DNA of 27,770 bases, taken from contig NZ_CALAOH010000087.1 of the NCBI RefSeq assembly GCF_937926365.1, forward strand, positions 1 to 27,770. Reading direction: 5' to 3'. Shown here piece by piece: positions 20,211-27,107 of this stretch. Position 1 is the first letter of the stretch. The number at the start of each line of letters is the position of its first letter. The stretch comes from an uncultured Azohydromonas sp. (GTDB taxonomy: Bacteria > Pseudomonadota > Gammaproteobacteria > Burkholderiales > Burkholderiaceae_C). The position numbers were made by a program, and so were the translations under genes. A model generated the notes under the pieces. It did not search any database, had not been told where the DNA came from, and worked only from the letters and a program-made list of their open reading frames with translations.

Positions 20211-21212
20211 TCAGCGGCCGTCGGCTCCGGGCAGCTTGCGGGCTTGCGCCAGGTGCGTGCGCAGCGACTTGAGGTTTTGCTGGATCCAGGCCTTGAGCTC
20301 CGGGTCCTTGGCGTCGCGGGCGGCCTTCTCGAAGCGCTCGATGCTGCTTTGGTGGTCCTGCACGCCCACGGTGTTGACGAAGGCGGTGTCGAAGGGCTCG
20401 GCCCGCTCCAGGCGCTCGATCACCCGCTGGCGATCGCTGGGCATTTGCTTCGGCAGCTCGATGCGGTGCTGATCGGCCAGCCGCTGCAGCTGCTCCTGCG
20501 CCTTGGCGTGGTCGCGCTCGATGCGCTGGGCGAAGTCCTTGATGTCCGGGCTCTTGGCGCGTTCCTGGCCCAGCCTGGCGGCGGCCATCTCGTACAGGCC
20601 CAGCCCCGCGGTCGTCTGCACGAAGGTGCGATCGGTGCTGTTGAGCGGGGTGGCCGACGTCTCGTTGCCGTCCTTGGCCTCCTTGGACGGCGTGTCGCCG
20701 CCCGGCGCGGCTTGCGTGCGACTGCTGCTTGCGGCCGGGGCGCCCTGGGCCAGGTCGCCGGCGCCCGCGGCCATGGAGGCCGCGCTTGCGGACGGTACCG
20801 CGACGCCGGGCGGCGCGGCCGTGCCGGCGCCGCCGCCGGTAGCGCGGCCGGGCTCGCCAGCGGTGCTGTCGTGTGAATCGGAGGGCGTGGCGCCGCCCGT
20901 GGCCACGCCCGCGCCGGCACCCAGCGGCGTGCCGGTGGAGCGGCCGGCCGTGGGCTCGCTGCCGGCGGAAACGGCCGGGCCCGAGGCCTCGGGCAGCGTG
21001 CCGGAAGGTGTGCCGGGCGTGGTGGTCGAGCCCGCACCGCCGGTGCCGGTGGCGGTGCCCGTGCTGCCGGTGACGGTGCCGGTGGCTTGCTCGCGCTCCC
21101 CGGTGGGCGGGCGGCTGTCCTCGGTGACCTTGGGCGACTTGGGATCGCAGCCGGCCACCAGGGCCAGGCCCAGCAGGACGGCCAGCGGCAGCGTCCGGAA
21201 GCAGGCGTTCAT
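20211..21212 (-). CDS. DUF4142 lipoprotein with long disordered linker
   Basis: A 333-residue exported protein. Residues 1-22 are a lipoprotein signal peptide with the lipobox LVAGC (lipidation at Cys22). Residues about 30-185 are a low-complexity Gly/Thr/Ala/Ser/Pro-rich region. Residues about 190-330 form a DUF4142 domain, a ferritin-like helical bundle, seen as DRTFVQTTAGLGLYEMAAARL, DIKDFAQRIERDHAKA and FVNTVGVQDHQSSIERFEKA. The domain is common in stress-associated gene sets; its biochemical function is not established. The start at the ATG at 21212 is chosen because the signal peptide follows it directly, although no Shine-Dalgarno is clear. The gap to the topoisomerase gene is only 14 bp, so they are probably one transcript. 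Confidence 0.88.
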   Translation of the reverse strand: MNACFRTLPLAVLLGLALVAGCDPKSPKVTEDSRPPTGEREQATGTVTGSTGTATGTGGAGSTTTPGTPSGTLPEASGPAVSAGSEPTAGRSTGTPLGAGAGVATGGATPSDSHDSTAGEPGRATGGGAGTAAPPGVAVPSASAASMAAGAGDLAQGAPAASSSRTQAAPGGDTPSKEAKDGNETSATPLNSTDRTFVQTTAGLGLYEMAAARLGQERAKSPDIKDFAQRIERDHAKAQEQLQRLADQHRIELPKQMPSDRQRVIERLERAEPFDTAFVNTVGVQDHQSSIERFEKAARDAKDPELKAWIQQNLKSLRTHLAQARKLPGADGR

Positions 21213-21326
21213 GGCTTGATGGGGGTTACTGCAGGAGGGGAACCTGGCTGGCCGGCCGCCGTGCGGGCGGCGGCCGGAGGGCACCACGGTGCGCGCGTCC
21301 GACGCGTCCGTGGCGAAGGTGAGCGA

Positions 21327-21779
21327 TCAGCTCGCGGCGCGCAGACGGTTGCGCAGCTCACGTACCTGATCATGGTTGCGCTTCACACCTTGGTACTGGC
21401 GATCCACCACCGCGTGCACCTGCGGCGGCAGCGGCTTGGCCAGCGCGTTGCGGTAGCTCGTCAGCGCCGTGTCCTCGCCGCGCTCGCACTCTTCCATGAT
21501 GGCCTTGTCGTCATAGGTGGAGAGCGTGGCCTTCACGGCAACCCAGCCGCGGTGCATGGCGCCCAGCGCGCTGCCACCGGTGTCGGCTTCGCCGCCGAGT
21601 TGCGTCACCAGGGACTGCAGCTCCGTGGCGCCCTTCTGGCAGTCAGCGGCACGGTCCAGCAGCAGCGACTTGAGCTCGGGCGATTTCGCATGCTCTGCAC
21701 TGGTGCGGAAGCCGTATTCGCCGTCCTTGCAGGTTTCGATCAGGTCGTTGAGGGTGTCGATGACTTCGTCGTTGCTCAT
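21327..21779 (-). CDS. PA2169-family four-helix-bundle protein (DUF2383)
   Basis: A 150-residue helical protein. It starts SNDEVIDTLNDLIETCKDGEYGFRTSAEHAKSP-like and continues with ELKSLLLDRAADCQKGATELQSLV, a Gly-containing turn, then DDKAIMEECERGEDTALTSYRNAL and QYQGVKRNHDQVRELRN. This is the ferritin-like DUF2383/PA2169 family. Conserved Glu and His residues sit where a di-metal site could be, but metal binding is not shown. Its partner in stress gene sets is commonly the DUF4142 family, found just downstream here. AAGGAG eight bases before the ATG at 21779 is strong. It is divergent from the GT4 gene at 21874, with 94 bp between. Confidence 0.9.
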   Translation of the reverse strand: MSNDEVIDTLNDLIETCKDGEYGFRTSAEHAKSPELKSLLLDRAADCQKGATELQSLVTQLGGEADTGGSALGAMHRGWVAVKATLSTYDDKAIMEECERGEDTALTSYRNALAKPLPPQVHAVVDRQYQGVKRNHDQVRELRNRLRAAS

Positions 21780-21873
21780 GGAAATGGCTCCTTGGGTGCG
21801 AGTGCCACTTTCAGGCAGGCAGCGTGCCCAAGGACTTGCTGCGCCGCGGCATGTTGCTTGCAACAAGGCGCGC

Positions 21874-23142
21874 ATGAAAGCTGCTCAAGCGTCCGTTTCC
21901 GCCCGCCACGATGACGACGAGGCGGCCTGCCACGTGGTGGACAGCACCATGTTCTGGAGCCCGACGAGCGGTGGGGTCCGGCGCTACCTCAAGGTCAAGC
22001 ACGACTGGCTAGCGCGGCACCCGGGCTGGCGCCACACCATCTTCGCTCCCGGGGCGCGCGGCTGGGGCCTGGAGGACGCGGGCGGCCTGCCGCTGCCGGG
22101 CCTGGGTGGCTACCGGCTGCCGCTGGACCGGCGCGGCGCGGCGCGGCGCATCGAGCGCCTGGAGCCCGACCTGATCGAGGCCGGTGACCCGCTGCGCCTG
22201 GGCTGGGCCAGCCTGGACGCGGGCCAGCGCCTGGGCGTGCCGGTGCTGGCCTTTTGCCACAGCAACGTGATGGAGGCGGCGGCGCGGCTGGTGGGCGGGC
22301 CCGCGTGGTGCCGCGGCGCCGTGCGCCGCGCCGTGGGCGCGTACCTGGGGCGCATGTACCGCGACTTCGACCTCGTGCTCGCGCCCAGCCGCTGGATGGC
22401 CGAGCAGCTGCGCGCTCTGGGCCTGCTCAACGTCGAGCTGCAGCCGCTGGGCGTGGACAGCAAGCTGTTCCATCCCTCGCGGCGCGATCCCGCGCTGCGC
22501 GCCGAGCTGGGCATTGGCGAGAACGTGCGGCTGCTGCTGTACGCCGGCCGCTTCGCGCCGGAGAAGAACCTGCCGCTGCTGGCCGACGCGGTGCGGCGCC
22601 TGGGCAAGCCCTACCTGCTGCTGGCCGTGGGCGACGGGCCGCTGCCGCCGCACGGCCCGCGCGTGCGGCGCCTGCCTTTCGAGCCGCGCCCGTCGCAGCT
22701 CGCGCGGCTCATGGCCACCGCCGACGCCTTCGTGCATGCCGGCGATCAGGAGAGCTTCGGGCTGGCGCCGCTGGAGGCCATGGCCTGCGGCACGCCGGTG
22801 ATCGTGCGGCACGCCGCGGGCTTGGCCGAGCTGGCCGAGGGCGGCGCCGGCCTGGCCGTGGACAGCGATCGGCCCTCGGAGTGGGCGGAAGCGATTGCGG
22901 CATTGTTTGCCGTGGATCACGAGCCCTGGCGCCGCGCCGGACGCGCCTGCGCCGAGCGCCACGACTGGGAGACGGTGCTGCCGCCATTGGTGACGCGCTA
23001 CCGCCGGCTGCTGCGCGGCCGCCGACTCACCGGCGAGGAGGCGACGATGCCGGTGGCGCACTGGCATGGCCTGCCGGCGACCAAGGAACAGGGTTTGGAA
23101 AGCGCCTCGTGGTCCGAGATGGGCCGGTCGCGGCCAGGGTGA
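21874..23142 (+). CDS. GT4-family glycosyltransferase
   Basis: A 422-residue GT-B enzyme. It has FWSPTSGGVRRYLKVKHDWL in the N-terminal domain, the acceptor-side FCHSNVMEAAARL, then PLGVDSKLFHPSRRD, LYAGRFAPEKNLPLLADAV and the E-x7-E motif in DQESFGLAPLEAMACGTPV (Glu293, Glu301). It is similar in type to alpha-mannosyl or glucosyl GT4 enzymes; the sugar and acceptor are unknown. The ATG at 21874 follows a modest AAGG. The first 20 residues are not part of the fold and the last 40 look disordered. The stop overlaps the following deacetylase-like gene (GTGA), so the two are a coupled pair. Confidence 0.9.
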   Translation: MKAAQASVSARHDDDEAACHVVDSTMFWSPTSGGVRRYLKVKHDWLARHPGWRHTIFAPGARGWGLEDAGGLPLPGLGGYRLPLDRRGAARRIERLEPDLIEAGDPLRLGWASLDAGQRLGVPVLAFCHSNVMEAAARLVGGPAWCRGAVRRAVGAYLGRMYRDFDLVLAPSRWMAEQLRALGLLNVELQPLGVDSKLFHPSRRDPALRAELGIGENVRLLLYAGRFAPEKNLPLLADAVRRLGKPYLLLAVGDGPLPPHGPRVRRLPFEPRPSQLARLMATADAFVHAGDQESFGLAPLEAMACGTPVIVRHAAGLAELAEGGAGLAVDSDRPSEWAEAIAALFAVDHEPWRRAGRACAERHDWETVLPPLVTRYRRLLRGRRLTGEEATMPVAHWHGLPATKEQGLESASWSEMGRSRPG

Positions 23143-23918
23143 GCGGCCAGCCCGCCGCGCTGCCACGCGACGCGCTGGCCCCCGGCGGCGCGCTGGCGCT
23201 GGTGGTGCACGACGTGGCGCCGGCCACCTGGGAGCGCTGCGCGGCGCTGCTGCGCGAGGCGCGCGCGCTGGCGCCGCTGCCCGCCACGCTGCTGGTGGTG
23301 CCGCGCTGGCACGGGCAGCCCTCGACGCGCGGCTTCGAGGCGGCGATGGACCAGGCCCTGGCGCAGGGGCACGAGTTAGCGCTGCACGGCTGGAACCACG
23401 TGGACCCGCTGCCCGCGGCCGGGGCGCTGCAGCGGCTGCGGCGGCGCTTCTACACCGCCGGCGAAGGCGAGTTCGCGGCGCTGTCGCGCGCCGATGCGGC
23501 ACGGCGCCTGGCGCTGGGGAGGCGCTGGTTCGAGCGCCGCGGCTGGCCGCTGCACGGCTTCGTGCCGCCGGCCTGGCTGCTGGGCGCGGACAGCGCACGG
23601 GCGCTGCGGGACGCCGGCTTCGAATACAGCTGCACCCTGGACCGCTTCATCGGGCTGCGCGGGCAGCCGCCGCTGCGGGCGTGGAGCCTGGTGTTCAGCA
23701 CCCGCGCGGCGTGGCGGCGCGGCGTGTCGCGATGGTGGGTGCCGCTGCTGGCGCGGCGGCTGCGGCAGGCGCCGCTGCTGCGCTTCGAGCTGCACCCGGA
23801 CGACGTGGTGTACCCGGGGGTGCGCCGCTGCTGGCTGGCCCTGCTGGCGCGGGCGCTGGAGGAGGGCCGGCAGCCGCTGCTGCTGCGCGAGGTGGCGGGG
23901 AGGCTGCCCAGGCCTTGA
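23139..23918 (+). CDS. DUF2334 polysaccharide-deacetylase-like protein
   Basis: A 259-residue protein of the carbohydrate esterase 4-like superfamily. LALVVHDVAPATWERC carries the likely metal/base pair His24-Asp25. ELALHGWNHVDP gives the H-x3-H metal site (His83, His87), and FVPPAWLLG and RFELHPDD (His219) match later conserved segments. No signal peptide is seen, so it would act in the cytoplasm or on a lipid-linked glycan. Deacetylation of an N-acetyl sugar is the family expectation, unproven for DUF2334. The GTG at 23139 overlaps the GT4 stop; no ATG lies near. The coupling suggests it modifies the product or the acceptor of that GT4. Confidence 0.85.
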   Translation: MSGQPAALPRDALAPGGALALVVHDVAPATWERCAALLREARALAPLPATLLVVPRWHGQPSTRGFEAAMDQALAQGHELALHGWNHVDPLPAAGALQRLRRRFYTAGEGEFAALSRADAARRLALGRRWFERRGWPLHGFVPPAWLLGADSARALRDAGFEYSCTLDRFIGLRGQPPLRAWSLVFSTRAAWRRGVSRWWVPLLARRLRQAPLLRFELHPDDVVYPGVRRCWLALLARALEEGRQPLLLREVAGRLPRP

Positions 23919-23937
23919 GGCGCGGCGCGGGCAACGA

Positions 23938-23960
23938 AAAGCCCGGCAGTGCCGGGCTTT
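23938..23960. terminator. Bidirectional intrinsic terminator
   Basis: Perfect 10-bp arms AAAGCCCGGC (23938-23947) and GCCGGGCTTT (23951-23960) around an AGT loop. It has A residues on the left and T residues on the right, so it can act in both directions. It lies between the convergent deacetylase-like gene and the small minus-strand gene that ends at 23980. Confidence 0.88.
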
Positions 23961-23979
23961 GGTCGGGATCAGCGGCGCG

Positions 23980-24216
23980 TCATTGCCGCGTGAGCACCAC
24001 GTCGCTGCCGTGGATGCGCATCGAGCCGTCGGGCAGCACGTCCAGCGGCTCGCCGGAGTCCAGGCGGTACTCGGCCTGGCCGGTGGGCTCCCAGTGCTCC
24101 TCGGCACCGACGAACAAGTCCTCGCGCAGCATGTGCTCGTAGCCCTTGACCTTGTAGCTCTTGCCCTGCGCGTCGCGGGCGCTGAAGGTCTCCAGCAGGT
24201 GCAGCTTGCGGTCCAT
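23980..24216 (-). CDS. Small conserved-looking hypothetical protein
   Basis: A 78-residue soluble protein with no membrane segment. It starts MDRKLHLLETFSARDAQGK, is rich in charged residues, contains DVLPDGSMRIHGSDVV near the end, and looks like a small beta-rich fold. I do not recognise the family. A near-ideal Shine-Dalgarno (AAGGAGGTGA) precedes the ATG at 24216, so it is probably well expressed. It is divergent from the hydroxypyruvate-isomerase gene with 145 bp between and ends at the bidirectional terminator. Confidence 0.75.
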   Translation of the reverse strand: MDRKLHLLETFSARDAQGKSYKVKGYEHMLREDLFVGAEEHWEPTGQAEYRLDSGEPLDVLPDGSMRIHGSDVVLTRQ

Positions 24217-24361
24217 GGTCACCTCCTTGTGCAGTGGACGGGACGGCGTGGCCGTCCGGACGTTCGATCGTAGGCAGTCCACGGCCCGCTGCAAATGGCT
24301 GGCCCACGACGGCGCTGGAGAATGCGGGCTTGCCCGCAGATCCCGCACCCGGAGGACCGCC

Positions 24362-25159
24362 TTGCCCCGCTTCGCCGCCAACCTCTCGCTGATGTACACG
24401 GAACACGCCTTCCTCGACCGCTTCGAGGCCGCGGCGGCCGACGGCTTCGAGGCCGTGGAATTCCTGTTTCCTTATGCCTTCGACCCGGCCGAGGTGGCCG
24501 AGCGGCTGCGGCGCCACGGGCTGCGGCAGGTGCTGTTCAACGCCCCGCCGGGCGACTGGGACGCGGGCGAGCGCGGCATCGCGGCGCTGCCCGATCGCGT
24601 GCAGGAGTTCCGCCGTGGCTTCACCGAGCAGGTGCTGCCCTGGGTGAAGGCGCTGAGTTGCCCGCGCGTGCACGTCATGAGCGGCCTCATGCCCGAGGGG
24701 CTGCCGCGCGAGGCGATGGAGACAACGCTGCTGTCCAACCTGCGTTGGGCCACGCGGTTCTGCGCGGAGCACGCTTTCGAGATCCTGATCGAGCCGCTGA
24801 ACCCGCGCGATGTGCCGCGCTACCTGCTGCGCACGCAGGAGGACGCGCACCGCATCGCGCAGCAGGTGGACAACGGCTTCGTGCGGGTGCAGTTCGACCT
24901 GTACCACTGCCACCTCACCGAGGGCGACGTGGCGGGCCACCTGCGCCGCTGGCTGCCCACGGGCCGCGTCGGCCACATACAGTTCGCCGGCGTGCCGGAC
25001 CGGCACGAGCCCGAGCGCGGCGAGCTGGATTTCCCGGCGCTGTTCGGGCTGATCGACGAACTGGGCTACCAGGGGGTCGCCAGCGCGGAGTACCGGCCGC
25101 GGGCGGGGACGTCCCAGGGACTGGATTGGTTCAGGGAGTGGCGGGCGAGGGCGGGGTGA
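24362..25159 (+). CDS. hyi: Hydroxypyruvate isomerase family protein
   Basis: A 265-residue TIM-barrel enzyme of the xylose-isomerase-like superfamily. It matches Hyi in the start (RFAANLSLMYTEHAFLDRF), in ILIEPLN (Glu144), FDLYHCHLTEGD (Asp179), GHIQFAGVPDRHEP (Gln207) and ASAEYRP (Glu243). These residues correspond to the known Hyi metal and catalytic positions. Hyi interconverts hydroxypyruvate and tartronate semialdehyde in glyoxylate use. The usual partners gcl and glxR are not in the window, so a related sugar or keto-acid substrate is possible. There is no ATG; the TTG at 24362 is supported by GGAGGA five bases upstream and gives normal family length. Confidence 0.9.
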   Translation: MPRFAANLSLMYTEHAFLDRFEAAAADGFEAVEFLFPYAFDPAEVAERLRRHGLRQVLFNAPPGDWDAGERGIAALPDRVQEFRRGFTEQVLPWVKALSCPRVHVMSGLMPEGLPREAMETTLLSNLRWATRFCAEHAFEILIEPLNPRDVPRYLLRTQEDAHRIAQQVDNGFVRVQFDLYHCHLTEGDVAGHLRRWLPTGRVGHIQFAGVPDRHEPERGELDFPALFGLIDELGYQGVASAEYRPRAGTSQGLDWFREWRARAG

Positions 25160-25252
25160 CTGGAGGGCGGCGAACGTGGTCTTGGCCGTGCCGTAGCAAG
25201 AAAGTCGGCACGCCTCCGCATTCCGTTGGCCGAGGCGCTTCGCACCCTACTC

Positions 25253-25282
25253 CGTCATTCCCGCGAAGGCGGGAACCCAGGC
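25253..25282. repeat. REP-like palindromic hairpin
   Basis: CGTCATTCCCGCGAAGGCGG continues into GAACCCAG. The TTCCCGC/GCGGGAA arms (25258-25264 and 25269-25275) flank a GAAG loop. This motif is widely dispersed in intergenic regions of proteobacterial genomes. It lies in the 170-bp convergent gap between hyi and the PAP2 gene, and a half copy sits at 16239-16258. Confidence 0.8.
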
Positions 25283-25329
25283 GGTCCCACGTCGGGCGTT
25301 TCAGTTGCGACAGCAACCTGCCCAGCCCC

Positions 25330-25875
25330 TCACCACGACCACAATGCCAACAGCCCCCCCGCCGTCACGAACCCGGTGAGCGCGCCGGCGAGCACGTCGC
25401 TGGGGTAGTGCAGGCCCAGCACCACGCGCGAGGCGGCCACCAGCGCCGTGAAGCCCCAGGCCAGCGGCGCCCAGGCGGCGTAGTGCCAGCTCAGCAGCAG
25501 CGAAAAGCTCACCGCGTGCAGCGTGTGGCCGCTGGGAAAGCTGTAGCGGTCCAGCGCCTTGGCGCAGGCGCGGATGTCGGGACAGTCCACGCAGGGCCGC
25601 TCGCGCCCGGTGCGCAGCTTGGCCCAGCGGTACAGCACCACGTTGAGCACGCCCGCCGCGCCCATCTGCAGCGTGCACACCAGCCCGTCGGGGCTGCCGC
25701 CCAGCCAGGGCAGCACCAGCATCAGCCCGTACCACAGGCCGCCGTCGCCCAGGCGGCTCGCCACCACCAGCAGCCGCAGCAGCAGCGCCTGTTCGGCGCC
25801 GCGATGCAGGCGCCGGGCCCATTGACGGTCGATTTCCAGCCAGCGCGCGCGGCTGGCTTCAGGCCATGGCCACAT
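25330..25875 (-). CDS. PAP2-family membrane phosphatase
   Basis: A 181-residue integral membrane protein with several hydrophobic segments. The three acid-phosphatase motifs are present: KLRTGRERP (Lys86, Arg93), SFPSGHTLHAVSF (PSGH, 114-117) and SRVVLGLHYPSD (Arg150, His156, Asp160). The family dephosphorylates lipid phosphates such as phosphatidic acid, undecaprenyl pyrophosphate or glycolipid phosphates, with the active site near the periplasmic face. It starts at the ATG at 25875 inside the end of the GT4 gene (17-bp overlap). The two therefore form an operon, and the phosphatase may act on a lipid intermediate of that glycosyltransferase. Confidence 0.92.
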   Translation of the reverse strand: MWPWPEASRARWLEIDRQWARRLHRGAEQALLLRLLVVASRLGDGGLWYGLMLVLPWLGGSPDGLVCTLQMGAAGVLNVVLYRWAKLRTGRERPCVDCPDIRACAKALDRYSFPSGHTLHAVSFSLLLSWHYAAWAPLAWGFTALVAASRVVLGLHYPSDVLAGALTGFVTAGGLLALWSW

Positions 25876-27019
25876 GCGGCCGCCGCGCCTGCAAGGGCAG
25901 CAGCGCGATCTGCGCCAGGCGCTGCTCGAAGCGGCCGAGCACCTGGTCCCAGCCCGCCTGCAACGCGGCCTGGCGCGCCGCGTGGCGCATCGGCGCGAGC
26001 AGCTCGCCCATCTCCGCGGCCCGGATGGCGGTGCGAATGAAAGCCTCCTCGTCGTCGGGCGGCACCAGCAGGCCGCTGACGCCGTGGCTGATGTGCTGCG
26101 AGGCGGCCGCCAGGTCGATGGCCACCACCGCCAGCCCGCTGGCCAGCGCCTCCAGCGTCACGTTGCCGAAGGTCTCGCTCTGGCTGGGGAAGAGGAAGAG
26201 GTCGGCGCTGGCGTAATGGGCCGCCAGCGCCTCGCCCTGCAGCGGGCCCACGAACTCCGCCGCCGGGAAATCGCGCTCCAGCCGCGCGCGCAGCGGGCCG
26301 TCGCCCACCACCACCATGCGCGTGCGCGGACGCAGCCGCCGCGCGGCCTGGAACGCGCGCAGCGCCAGCAGCACGTTCTTCTCCGCCGCGAGCCGGCCCA
26401 CGTAGAGCATCACGACCTGGTGCGGATCGGGCGCGTTCCAGCGTGCCCGCAGCCCGGCGTTGCGCCGCTCGGGCGTGAAGAGCTGCGTGTCCACGCCGCG
26501 CCCCTGCACCTCCACGCGGTGGAAGCCGCCCAGCCGCAGCTGCCGCGCTAGCGCCTGCGTGGGCACGAAGCTGCAGCTGGCCTGGTTGTGGAAACGGCGC
26601 AGGCACGCGGCGATCAGCGGCTCGGCCCAGCCCATCCGGTAATAGCGGCTGTAGTGGTGAAAGTTGGTGCGGAAGTCGGTGCTGACGGGCAGGCCCAGCC
26701 GCAGCGCGGCGTGCACCGCGGCATGCCCCAGCGGCCCGGGCGTGGCCACGTGCACGATGTTCGGCCGCAGGGCCTGCCAGCGCTCGACGAACCGCGCGCG
26801 GCGCGCCACGCCGAAGCGCAGCGCGGGGTACATCGGGATGGGCAGTCCCAGGGTGCGCCACTCCTGCGCGTCGTCCCGCGGCGCCTCGCCGCGCTGGCGC
26901 GGACGGATGAGCTGCACTTCATGGCCGGCATCGCGCAGGAACCGCACCGTGCGCTCCGTCGTCAGGGCCACGCCGTTGAGCTCCGGCGGGTAGGTTTCGG
27001 TCACGTAGGCAATGCGCAC
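25859..27019 (-). CDS. GT4 glycosyltransferase, GDP-mannose-dependent type
   Basis: A 386-residue GT-B enzyme. It begins MRIAYVTETYPPELNGVALT and has STDFRTNFHHYSRYYRMG, both typical of the alpha-mannosyltransferase subgroup that includes MgtA and PimB-like enzymes. Further features are VQGRGVDTQLFTPERRN, YVGRLAAEKNVLLALRAF and E-x7-E in SETFGNVTLEALASG (Glu282, Glu290). This subgroup often mannosylates or glucosylates lipid acceptors, so a glycolipid product is plausible but not shown. The start codon is GTG at 27019 with no good Shine-Dalgarno. It lies between the PLD-like gene (88-bp gap) and the PAP2 gene (overlap). Confidence 0.92.
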   Translation of the reverse strand: MRIAYVTETYPPELNGVALTTERTVRFLRDAGHEVQLIRPRQRGEAPRDDAQEWRTLGLPIPMYPALRFGVARRARFVERWQALRPNIVHVATPGPLGHAAVHAALRLGLPVSTDFRTNFHHYSRYYRMGWAEPLIAACLRRFHNQASCSFVPTQALARQLRLGGFHRVEVQGRGVDTQLFTPERRNAGLRARWNAPDPHQVVMLYVGRLAAEKNVLLALRAFQAARRLRPRTRMVVVGDGPLRARLERDFPAAEFVGPLQGEALAAHYASADLFLFPSQSETFGNVTLEALASGLAVVAIDLAAASQHISHGVSGLLVPPDDEEAFIRTAIRAAEMGELLAPMRHAARQAALQAGWDQVLGRFEQRLAQIALLPLQARRPHVAMA

Positions 27020-27107
27020 GGCGGTCGTGTCGGTTGCGGCGGTGCTGGCGCTTCAGCAGATACCGTTCCTGCGCAGGGCCCGCAGCCTGGGCGTCATGGC
27101 GCCCGCC

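Noticed and set aside
21251..21280. GC-rich inverted repeat between the DUF4142 and DUF2383 genes as a terminator
   Set aside because: The arms are short G/C runs expected by chance in this composition and no T-tract follows on either strand.
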